From contig PMSU01000084.1 in NCBI GenBank assembly GCA_003168255.1, forward strand, positions 1 through 64,000: a stretch of 64,000 nucleotides of DNA, in the 5' to 3' direction. Positions 53,378 to 60,831 of this stretch are shown one piece after another. Below the pieces are notes generated by a model. That model ran no database searches. It saw only the letters and a program-made list of their open reading frames with translations, and was not told where the DNA came from. The position numbers and the translations under genes were made by a program. Origin of the DNA: Actinomycetota bacterium. GTDB lineage: Bacteria; Actinomycetota; Actinomycetes; Streptosporangiales; Streptosporangiaceae. Numbering within the stretch: position 1 is the stretch's first letter; the number at the start of each line of letters is the position of its first letter.

Positions 53378-55896
53378 TCCGGCGACTTCCCGTCGCCCGG
53401 GGCCGGAGCCGGGGACTGCCCCAGCAGCAATCGGGCCGGGAGCGCCTCGTCGCTGTCTACAGCGAAGCGCCGGTACCCAGCGCACCGGAAAAATGCCAGG
53501 ATATCTTCGCTAATGTCCCAGCCGACGAAGTTAACGCCAAGTTCACAGCCTGTATTGGGCAGATCGCCTGTCGACTCGACGAGCCGGCCTAGTACGTCGT
53601 CTACTTTCTGTCGCGGGTCGGAAGAAAGCATTCCCTTTTCCAGGTATGCCGTAAGAGCGCCGTCGGAGAACATCAGTTCGTCCGGATAGTGATAGACGGC
53701 AGCGGTGAGAGCACCATAATCGAGCCAGATGACGTCCGCCTCTTGCGCGAGATCGCCCAGGGCCAGCAATCCGCGGGGACTGCGCACGGCAACGCCGACC
53801 TGAAGCAGGTCGTCCGCCTCTTCGCGGCAGATGGTTCGCAGCGCCTGCACCTCGGCGAGCCCGGAGATGCCGCCGACCATCATGGTGACGGGCCCAGGGC
53901 TGGTTACGCTGCGGACCGCGTCGCGGACGGCGCGGACTTGGGCGCGTACGAGGTGCGGGATCCCGAGCGGGAGCCAGATCCCGGCGGGCATGGCCCGGCG
54001 GGTCAGTTCCGTCACCATCTCGCCCGCCCCGCCCCCGGCTAGGTCGATGCTCCTGGCGACAAACGGCCGAGGCTGCACCGCGCGCAGCACGGCGCCCAGC
54101 GCGGCGCTGATCGCGGTCTCCAGCTCGGCGGTGTCGGGTTCCGCCGTGTCGCTGCCGAGAGCACCGAGCGCGCCGATAAGGCGGTCGAGGCCATCGGAGG
54201 CGGCCAGTACCTCCTCGATGCGAACCCCGATGCCGAAGGCACCGTCGGTGATCGCGGCGCGGGCCATGTCCGCGGTAGCGACGCGGGTGTACAACTCGCA
54301 TCCCGAGCAGTCGTCGGCCCAGGCCAGCAGCCGGTCCAGCCGGCCTTTGATCAGTTCCGTGCTGCGGATCGTGGGCAGTTCCGCATCGAAGATCTCGCCA
54401 CTGGCACCATCAATCGACACCACTGTGCCCTCGGGGTAATGATGTCCCCGGATGGACACGACCCGCTCGTCCAGGTCAATGTTGATCGCCTCACACCCGA
54501 CGATGCAGGGCTTGTCGAGCGAACGGGCGACGACGGCGGCGTGGCTGGTGGCCCCGCCACGCCCGGTGACGAAGCCGACCGAGGCGAGCATGCCGTGCAA
54601 ATCCTGCGGGCTCGTGATCATCCGCACGAGTATCACCTGCTCGCCGGATGCGGCCCTTTTCTCGGCGCGGTCCGCATCGGTGACCAGGACGCCGGTGACT
54701 TGTCCGGGGGAGGCTCCCACCCCCGTGGCCAGCAGCCGGCCATCGCTGCGGGCGGCGTCCACGGCATCGGGCTCGAAGCGAGGCTGACGGATCTGGCGGA
54801 TCTGGTCGGGCGTCACCCGGGCCACGGCGGTGGCAGGTTCGATGAGACCCTCGTCGACCAGGTCGATCGCGCTGCGTACGGCTGCCTCGGCGGTGCGCTT
54901 GCCGACGCGCACTTGCAGCAAGTAAAGCTTGCCGTCTTCTACGGTGAATTCGATATCGAGGATATCCCGATAGAGCCGTTCTAGCTGACCGGCGGCTTGC
55001 TCGAACTCCTCAATCAGCTGCGGGTAGCGGCTGGCGACTACCGTGAGGGACTCGGGCGTGTGTGTCCCGCCGACAATGTCCTCGCCCTGACCTCGCTCCA
55101 AGAATTCGCCGTACAGCGTGGCTTCGCCGGTTCGTGGATCCCGGGTGAAGGCAACCCCGGTTCCGCATAGCTTCCCGAAGTTCCCGAAGACCATCTGCTG
55201 TACGACGACGGCCGTGCCGAGGTCGTGCGGAATCCCGTAGAACTCACGGTAGCGTACGGCGCGTCGCGAGTTCCATGAGCGGAAGACCGCCTCGATGGCG
55301 AGGCGCAATTGCTGCCACGGATCCAAGGGGAGTGGCTGACCGCTCGCACGCTCCACTAGCTGCGATACTGCCGCCACCAACGGCGGCAGCACGTCACCAG
55401 GGGGACCGTCGGGAACCTCCCGGCCCAGGTTCTCCAGCGCGCCGTCATCATCGTCGCCGAACACGATCTCGGTGAACATCCGCGCAAAGCGCACGAAGGT
55501 GTCCGCGGCGAAGGCTACGTCCCCGGTCGACTCGGCCAGGGTAACAAGGGTGTCCTCACTCAGCCCCAGATTGAGGATGGTGTCCATCATTCCCGGCATG
55601 CTGACCGGCGCGCCCGAGCGCACGGACACGAGCAGCGGCAGTCCGCCTCGACCGAAATTCCGGTGGGAGCGCCCCTCAAGGTCCTCCATGGCATGGAGGA
55701 TCTGCTTCCAGAACGCCTCCGGGAGTGCCTCGCCGGCGTATCGCTGGCAGGCCTCGGTGGTGATGACGAATCCCGGCGGGACCGGCAGCCCAGCCGTTGT
55801 CATCCGGACCAGCCCCGCTCCCTTGCCGCCTAGCACGGAGGCATCCAGCCCATCAGCATCGTGGAAGGGAAAGACGATGTTCGGCATTGCACTCAC
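53374..55896 (-). CDS. Pyruvate phosphate dikinase-like protein with a divergent PEP domain
   Basis: 840 residues, GTG start overlapping the Ldh-type gene stop (GTGA). The N-terminal ATP-grasp half is well kept: GGKGAGLVRMTTAGLPVPPGF and SVRSGAPVSMPGMMDTILNLG. The swivelling phosphohistidine domain is intact near residue 440 (GGATSHAAVVAR). The C-terminal barrel keeps its outline, but the Glu of the MIE.PRA motif reads AVRSPR and the FGTNDL motif reads LDYGAL. The metal/PEP site therefore looks lost, while a Cys remains in NTGCELG. It may be a dikinase with another phosphate acceptor. Confidence 0.82.
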   Translation of the reverse strand: MSAMPNIVFPFHDADGLDASVLGGKGAGLVRMTTAGLPVPPGFVITTEACQRYAGEALPEAFWKQILHAMEDLEGRSHRNFGRGGLPLLVSVRSGAPVSMPGMMDTILNLGLSEDTLVTLAESTGDVAFAADTFVRFARMFTEIVFGDDDDGALENLGREVPDGPPGDVLPPLVAAVSQLVERASGQPLPLDPWQQLRLAIEAVFRSWNSRRAVRYREFYGIPHDLGTAVVVQQMVFGNFGKLCGTGVAFTRDPRTGEATLYGEFLERGQGEDIVGGTHTPESLTVVASRYPQLIEEFEQAAGQLERLYRDILDIEFTVEDGKLYLLQVRVGKRTAEAAVRSAIDLVDEGLIEPATAVARVTPDQIRQIRQPRFEPDAVDAARSDGRLLATGVGASPGQVTGVLVTDADRAEKRAASGEQVILVRMITSPQDLHGMLASVGFVTGRGGATSHAAVVARSLDKPCIVGCEAINIDLDERVVSIRGHHYPEGTVVSIDGASGEIFDAELPTIRSTELIKGRLDRLLAWADDCSGCELYTRVATADMARAAITDGAFGIGVRIEEVLAASDGLDRLIGALGALGSDTAEPDTAELETAISAALGAVLRAVQPRPFVARSIDLAGGGAGEMVTELTRRAMPAGIWLPLGIPHLVRAQVRAVRDAVRSVTSPGPVTMMVGGISGLAEVQALRTICREEADDLLQVGVAVRSPRGLLALGDLAQEADVIWLDYGALTAAVYHYPDELMFSDGALTAYLEKGMLSSDPRQKVDDVLGRLVESTGDLPNTGCELGVNFVGWDISEDILAFFRCAGYRRFAVDSDEALPARLLLGQSPAPAPGDGKSPE

Positions 55897-56975
55897 CGCA
55901 GCGTCTGCGACGGGACCGGGGCGCCGACCTCACGGGCCACCGCGTCGAGCGCGTCGAGCGTCGTTTGGGGCAGCGGGATCCCCTCGGTGAGCCGCCGCGC
56001 GGTCAGTTCCTCCTCCGGCTCGCCCGGCATGTAGATGCGCTCGACGCCCTCAGCCTTGGGGGCGGTCCTGACGGCCTGGGCAAGATCAGCCGCACGGGCT
56101 TCGAACTCCCCGCGCTCCACGAACGCCTCGATGTTGATCGCGACAAGGAAGTGCCCGCAGCTCCACCGATCGTGATGGTCAGCGCCCTGCACGAGCGCAG
56201 GGGACACCTCGAAGCTGAACTTCGCGCCTGCGAGCGCCCCGCACAACAGTTCGTTAGCCATGATCAGCCCCGAGCCCTTGTGCTGGCCGATGGGCAGCAG
56301 TGCGCCTTCCAGTGCCACCTGCGGGTCCGTCGTGGGCCGCCCATCCGGCCCGACCGCCCAGTCCGAGGGTATGGACTTCCCGCGCTGCGCCGCGAGGCGG
56401 ATCTTCTCCTTAACGCCGGTGAGGGCCGTATCCACCACGATGGGCCACCTTCCGGCCGTGGGAAAAGCCCACGCCACCGGGTCATTCGAGAGCACCGGCG
56501 TGCGGGCCCCCCAGGCAACCGTGTGTGGTGGCCCGTCAGTCGTCGCATGGCCGATCATTCCGGCCTCAAGCGCCATCATCGCGTAGAACGCGGCGGGGCC
56601 AAAGTGGTTGCTGTTGCGCACAGTGACGCAGCCGATGCCGTGTACCCGCGCCAACTCCACTGCCCGGGTCATAGCGGTACGCGCGGAGATGAAGCCGAGC
56701 CCGTTATCAGCATCCATCACCGCTATGGCGCCGTGCTCGCGTACCACTGCCACCGTCGGCAGCGGGTTGATCAGCTTGCGGGCCAGACCACGGACGTAGC
56801 GTGGCGCGAACTGGACACCGTGGCTCTCCACGCCGCGAAGGTCGGCGAAGACCAGCACCTCGGCAATGGCGTCCGCGTCGGCCGGGGTAACCCCCACCGC
56901 CTCGAACAGGTCCGCGACGGCGGTCCGCAGCTGGCCCCCGGCGACCACGGTGTCAGCGGGGCTGATTCCTGTCAT
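55893..56975 (-). CDS. Ldh_2-family (malate/L-lactate-type) NAD(P)-dependent dehydrogenase
   Basis: 360 residues from the ATG at 56975 with AGGAAGG upstream; the longer frame to 57086 is not supported. Family marks are ADLRGVESHGVQFAPRYV near residue 45, VRNSNHFGPAAFYA near 120 with the catalytic His, and NDPVAWAFPT near 165. These enzymes oxidise 2-hydroxy acids, ureidoglycolate or related compounds. In this operon the substrate could be a hydroxy acid intermediate. The gene overlaps the PPDK-like gene. Confidence 0.9.
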   Translation of the reverse strand: MTGISPADTVVAGGQLRTAVADLFEAVGVTPADADAIAEVLVFADLRGVESHGVQFAPRYVRGLARKLINPLPTVAVVREHGAIAVMDADNGLGFISARTAMTRAVELARVHGIGCVTVRNSNHFGPAAFYAMMALEAGMIGHATTDGPPHTVAWGARTPVLSNDPVAWAFPTAGRWPIVVDTALTGVKEKIRLAAQRGKSIPSDWAVGPDGRPTTDPQVALEGALLPIGQHKGSGLIMANELLCGALAGAKFSFEVSPALVQGADHHDRWSCGHFLVAINIEAFVERGEFEARAADLAQAVRTAPKAEGVERIYMPGEPEEELTARRLTEGIPLPQTTLDALDAVAREVGAPVPSQTLR

Positions 56976-57024
56976 GTCTCTGCCTTCCTGCGGACTCGCA
57001 CTGCTGGATTTGTCAGCTCTGGGA

Positions 57025-58206
57025 CTAGGTCTCGGTAATGGCATGCTCAGGGCAGCCGGCGATGGCCTCGCGCGCGGCGGGTTCATCCGCCGCCGCTACG
57101 TTCCCCTGGGGGTCGGTGGTATAGGCGTAGCCCCATTCGTCGACCGCGAACACGGACGGGCAGGCGTCATTGCATGAGCCATGTGCCAGATGGGCTTCCA
57201 CGGCTGCCGGGAACTCCCGCAGCAGCGAGGTCACGATGTTCGCCGCTCCATCGGGCAGCGCGCATGCCCCCCGCCCGCGAATCGAGTTCGCGTGGCGGGC
57301 CAGTGTCTGCGCCTCGCCGCCGCGGGGCGACCCAGCATGCAGCTGACGCGCGGTGTCATGCAGTGCCTGGGTACCCCGCACGCATACCCCGCACTGGGCA
57401 GAGCTCTGCCGGGCATAGAATCCCAGCACCGCCGTGGCCACCCCCACGATGCAGCGGTCAGACCCGATAACGGTGATGGCGCCGCAGCCCAGCCCCACGC
57501 CCTCGCCGCGCAGGACGTCGTACTCCAAAGGCAAATCCGCCGCCCGCGGCGCGATAATGCCGCCGAAATAACCGCCGAACAGGAACCCGCCCGGTTCCAG
57601 CCCGCGGCGCGTGCCACCTTCCCATGCCAACGCCGTACGCAGGGGCGTGCCAAGCTCCACCTCGAACAGGCCTGGCGCAGCGCAGTCCCCGGCCATGGTC
57701 AGCAGGAAGGTGCCAGGGGACATGGCGGTGCCCACGCTCCTGAACCAGGTTGCCCCGCGGCGGGCGATCAGGGTGACATGCGCCAGGGTCTCCGCGTTCT
57801 GCACCAGCGTGGGCTGCCCGCGCACGCCGGCCTCGAACGGCCGTGGCGGCTTCGTCGTCGGGAGGGCAGGTCCGCCGATGGCCGTCCGCATCGCCCGTGC
57901 CGCCCCGGCATCGGACACGTAGATCCACACATGGCCGGCGGCTACGGCCGCGGCGGTGAGCAACGCACCTTCGAGCACCACCACGTGACGAGGCGCGGCC
58001 GCGGTGGCTACCGAGCGCCATTTCACGGCGGTGGAGAAGGCCGCGCCACCGCGGCCGCGCAGCCCGGCGGCGGCGATCTCATCCATGAGATCGGCGGCGG
58101 CCACCCGAGGGATCTCGTACCCACCGGACGCGCGGTATTCTCCGATCCGCTCCCGGTCCCGCCGGTCTTGCAGCAGGCGGCGGGACGATACTGCCGTCAC
58201 GGTCAT
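57025..58206 (-). CDS. NuoF-like (51 kDa) protein fused to a ferredoxin domain
   Basis: 393 residues. The NuoF start motif GLRGRGGAAFSTAVKW is at 48-63, followed by PTLVQNAETLAHV near 132 and an SLBB-like region. The usual ESEPG...KDR stretch and the YxCGEE loop, both part of the FMN/NADH site, are missing. The Fe-S region keeps Cys272, Cys275 and Cys315, and one of the usual four is absent. The C-terminus is a small ferredoxin (Cys345, Cys349, Cys385; ACPSVFAVDEWG). It is probably an electron carrier for the Rieske and di-iron proteins in the same operon. Its activity as an NADH oxidase is doubtful. Confidence 0.78.
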   Translation of the reverse strand: MTVTAVSSRRLLQDRRDRERIGEYRASGGYEIPRVAAADLMDEIAAAGLRGRGGAAFSTAVKWRSVATAAAPRHVVVLEGALLTAAAVAAGHVWIYVSDAGAARAMRTAIGGPALPTTKPPRPFEAGVRGQPTLVQNAETLAHVTLIARRGATWFRSVGTAMSPGTFLLTMAGDCAAPGLFEVELGTPLRTALAWEGGTRRGLEPGGFLFGGYFGGIIAPRAADLPLEYDVLRGEGVGLGCGAITVIGSDRCIVGVATAVLGFYARQSSAQCGVCVRGTQALHDTARQLHAGSPRGGEAQTLARHANSIRGRGACALPDGAANIVTSLLREFPAAVEAHLAHGSCNDACPSVFAVDEWGYAYTTDPQGNVAAADEPAAREAIAGCPEHAITET

Positions 58207-58910
58207 GCCGGCTGCCTTCGTGCTTGGAGCCTGCCGCCGGCCACATCTGCGAGCATGTCCCCGGCGTTGAGCAGGTGTAGCAGGCCCTGCCCGGTGCCAT
58301 CGACCTCGACCAGGTTCAGTGAGGCGTTGCTGCCCGCGTAGCGGAAGTACTCACTCACCGGGGTCTGCGTAACGTGGCAGAGCAGCGACTGGATGAGCCA
58401 TGCGTGGCCGACGAACACGCACGTCCGGCCTAGCTCGCGTCCGATCATGTCAACGAACGCGGGCACAGCCCGCGCGCACATCTGGTAGATGTCTTCGCCG
58501 TGCGGAAAGGGAAGACTGGCGGGGTGATGGAAATCCCGTGAGGGAAAGCGCCCGAAGAACGAGCACTCGATCCACGGCTGGAAATCTGGGTGCTTCGCGC
58601 GAAGCAGCTCAAGAGTTGCGCCCTCGAACGAACCGACGTCGATTTCGTGAAGGTTCTCCAGCACGACCGGGGACAGTCCGAGCGCCTCGCCCAGGATCGC
58701 TGCGCTCTGCCTGGCACGCAGCATCGTCGAGCAGTACAGGCTCTGGATCGGAGTGGAGCCCAGCAACCCGGCGAGGCGCTGGACCTGGGCTATACCGCGC
58801 TCGGTGAGCTCGGCGCTGTCTAGCCCATACCGTCCGTCCTCGTCCGGCATGGCGGCCTGGCCGTGCCGGACCAGGAACACGAAAGCTGTCTGCGCTGCCT
58901 GCGTCGTCAT
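58203..58910 (-). CDS. Histidine phosphatase family protein
   Basis: 235 residues, overlapping its neighbours on both sides (ATGA). The RHG motif is at 15-17 (LVRHGQAAM), the arginine pair lies in YCSTMLRARQSA, and the second catalytic His is in CVFVGHAWLIQS. A long insert (DFQPWIECSFFGRFPSRDFH) precedes it. Placement inside the oxygenase-type operon suggests a pathway-specific phosphatase. It is distinct from the shorter copy at 50009. Confidence 0.88.
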   Translation of the reverse strand: MTTQAAQTAFVFLVRHGQAAMPDEDGRYGLDSAELTERGIAQVQRLAGLLGSTPIQSLYCSTMLRARQSAAILGEALGLSPVVLENLHEIDVGSFEGATLELLRAKHPDFQPWIECSFFGRFPSRDFHHPASLPFPHGEDIYQMCARAVPAFVDMIGRELGRTCVFVGHAWLIQSLLCHVTQTPVSEYFRYAGSNASLNLVEVDGTGQGLLHLLNAGDMLADVAGGRLQARRQPA

Positions 58911-59308
58911 CGGTCATCCCCGGCAGCGCGACCGACAGCAACGTCGGTGTCCACTGTGATCCACCCATCATCGATCTCGACGCGGAACAAGGTCAGCGGG
59001 CCGGTATCCTCCGGGTTCAGTCCTTCCATCGGGAAGGTGAGAACCTCTCCGGTACGCAAGTCGAACTGCGCGAGGTGGTGCACGCACGTGACGACGTTGC
59101 GCCGCACCCGGCCGCCGTCCATGCGGGCACCGGTGTGCGGGCAACGGTTCAAGAATGCGTACACCTGATTCTCGCTGAGGACAAGACAGAGGTTGTATCC
59201 CTCGCCCTTCAGCCGCAGCGGCTTCCGGTCCTGCAAATCCGAGACATGTACGATTTTCTCCAGCTTCACTGGGTCCGGGCTCCTCGGATTCTCGTCGGCC
59301 CGGCTCAA
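58907..59308 (-). CDS. Rieske [2Fe-2S] ferredoxin
   Basis: 133 residues. The cluster ligands are C56-P-H58 and C75-V-H-H78, with the usual 16-residue spacing, in FLNRCPHTGARM and NVVTCVHHLAQFDL. There is no catalytic domain, so it is a carrier. Its ATG overlaps the upstream di-iron gene stop region, and its stop region overlaps the phosphatase start. It is likely to pass electrons to the di-iron protein encoded immediately upstream. Confidence 0.92.
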   Translation of the reverse strand: MSRADENPRSPDPVKLEKIVHVSDLQDRKPLRLKGEGYNLCLVLSENQVYAFLNRCPHTGARMDGGRVRRNVVTCVHHLAQFDLRTGEVLTFPMEGLNPEDTGPLTLFRVEIDDGWITVDTDVAVGRAAGDDR

Positions 59309-60087
59309 GAATCGCTGGGCAGGTCCGACTGTTTCACCTCGTGATATCCCTTGAATGCCACATTGACGCGGTGATGTGCCACGAGCTGGCGGTCGAGGTA
59401 CTCCACGCCCACCCGCTGGAGCTCGGTTGTTGTCGCATATTCACCCAGCACGAACTGCCCGATCTGATAGTGAATGGTCTCGTCGGGCATGATGACCTCG
59501 TCATAGATGTCGTGCAGCGTCGAGTCCACGTGCTCGACCTTCTTCAGGAACAGCGGCTGCACGTAGAGATGATCCCAGCCTTCGATGCCAAAGTTCAGGA
59601 CCGCGGCTCTGGCGATGACCTCTTTGCGCTTGTCCAGGAAAAAATGATTGTCCAGGTTCATGAACAGCCCGAACAACTGGTTCCACTCCGCGAAGTCCGG
59701 AGCGTAGTCATCATTCCAGGTGCCGCCGAGTTCGAGCAGGTGGTCCCGGATTAGCCGGAAGTGCCTGCCCTCCTCGTTCATCTGGCGCGCGTACCAGAGC
59801 TTGACCTCCTGCCACGGGCTTACCTGGAGGCTGAGATTGGGCGCGTGCATAGCTGCCAACTCGGCGTGCACCTGCCTCGCCAGCGAGTTCTTCAGCAGCT
59901 CGGGTGTCACGTCGTAACCCTGGTAATGGCTCTTCTCGTCGTCGGGCTTGCTGTTCCAGAAGCTCCAGCGCCGCTCCTCGAGCAGCTTGAGGTACTCCTT
60001 CCCCGGTTCGGGCTGCTCGAGTGCATACAGCTCATCGCCCGGGAGCCCGGATAGGATCTTCTTAACAAAGATGTTTGGGTCGCTCAT
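59305..60087 (-). CDS. Compact ferritin-like di-iron oxygenase candidate
   Basis: 260 residues; no named family recognised. The metal ligand set is complete and in order: Glu76, Glu106-x-x-His109, Glu169 and Glu203-x-x-His206 (HAELAAMH, NEEGRHFRL, FGIEGWDH, PDETIHYQ). The spacings of 30, 63 and 34 residues resemble those of di-iron monooxygenases (about 30, 65 and 34 in methane monooxygenase, from memory), though the protein is half their length. Together with the overlapping Rieske gene it looks like an oxygenase. The substrate is unknown; a branched alcohol or acid would fit the cluster. Confidence 0.72.
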   Translation of the reverse strand: MSDPNIFVKKILSGLPGDELYALEQPEPGKEYLKLLEERRWSFWNSKPDDEKSHYQGYDVTPELLKNSLARQVHAELAAMHAPNLSLQVSPWQEVKLWYARQMNEEGRHFRLIRDHLLELGGTWNDDYAPDFAEWNQLFGLFMNLDNHFFLDKRKEVIARAAVLNFGIEGWDHLYVQPLFLKKVEHVDSTLHDIYDEVIMPDETIHYQIGQFVLGEYATTTELQRVGVEYLDRQLVAHHRVNVAFKGYHEVKQSDLPSDS

Positions 60088-60136
60088 CGTCTCTCCATCC
60101 GTAGTTAGAGTGTGTCGCCGTCGGCCGAGGTTTCAG

Positions 60137-60760
60137 CTACACCTGCCGCTCCTTGCCCAGCAGCAGGAAGATGTCTTCGTGCATCTCGAACCAGACGTTA
60201 TGCACCGACTCCACGCGGGGATCGCTAATGTAGCGCCGGTCCTGCTCCACCTGGTTCATGGCTGCCTCGAACCGTTCGGGATAGCGGTTAAACCGGGGAA
60301 CGCGCTTGCCGAGCTGACGGAGCAGTTCTTCAGCTTTCGCAATGATCCCGTCGATCCGGGAAATGATCTTGTCGTCGTACGCGGCATCCGTGTGGTCATT
60401 GCGAATCTTTTCCCCGCCGACCCTGACTTGCTGCCACGCATCTATTGCTGCGAGCATGAGATCGTTGACATGCTCGAAACGCTGATGCCAGCGCTCGACC
60501 TCCGGCTGGCCGCGCAATCCGCTCCAATGGGCCTCGTTGTAGCTCTTGACGGTGTCGACGGCGCTGTCATCAGGCATGACCTGGCCGCCCAAATCGACCA
60601 GGTAACCCGCATCGACGAGCTCGCCGACGATCCTGGCAACGGCACTAGGGGCCACGCCGGTCGACGCCGCCAGTATGTCGGCGGTTGCTGACTTCTTCAG
60701 GACGACGGCATTCAGCACAGCGAACGCATCCTCATCCAGCCCATGATCAGCACTGACCAT
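60137..60760 (-). CDS. Winged-helix protein with helical C-terminal domain, unknown
   Basis: 207 residues. Residues 8-60 look like a winged helix (FAVLNAVVLKKSATADILAA, then SAVARIVGELVDAGYLVDLGG). The remainder is a charged helical domain (ARPEVERWHQRFEHVNDLML-like; INAKAEELLRQLG-like region, read as GIIAKAEELLRQLGKRVPRF). It sits between the mutase and di-iron genes on the same strand, 71 and 49 bases away. It could regulate the operon or act as an adaptor. I do not recognise the family. Confidence 0.6.
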   Translation of the reverse strand: MVSADHGLDEDAFAVLNAVVLKKSATADILAASTGVAPSAVARIVGELVDAGYLVDLGGQVMPDDSAVDTVKSYNEAHWSGLRGQPEVERWHQRFEHVNDLMLAAIDAWQQVRVGGEKIRNDHTDAAYDDKIISRIDGIIAKAEELLRQLGKRVPRFNRYPERFEAAMNQVEQDRRYISDPRVESVHNVWFEMHEDIFLLLGKERQV

Positions 60761-60831
60761 TGGTTCCCACTTCCCTCCGGCTTCGAGCGCGAGGCTGGAT
60801 GCAGCCGTAGCCCCGCTCCCTTCTCGACCAG

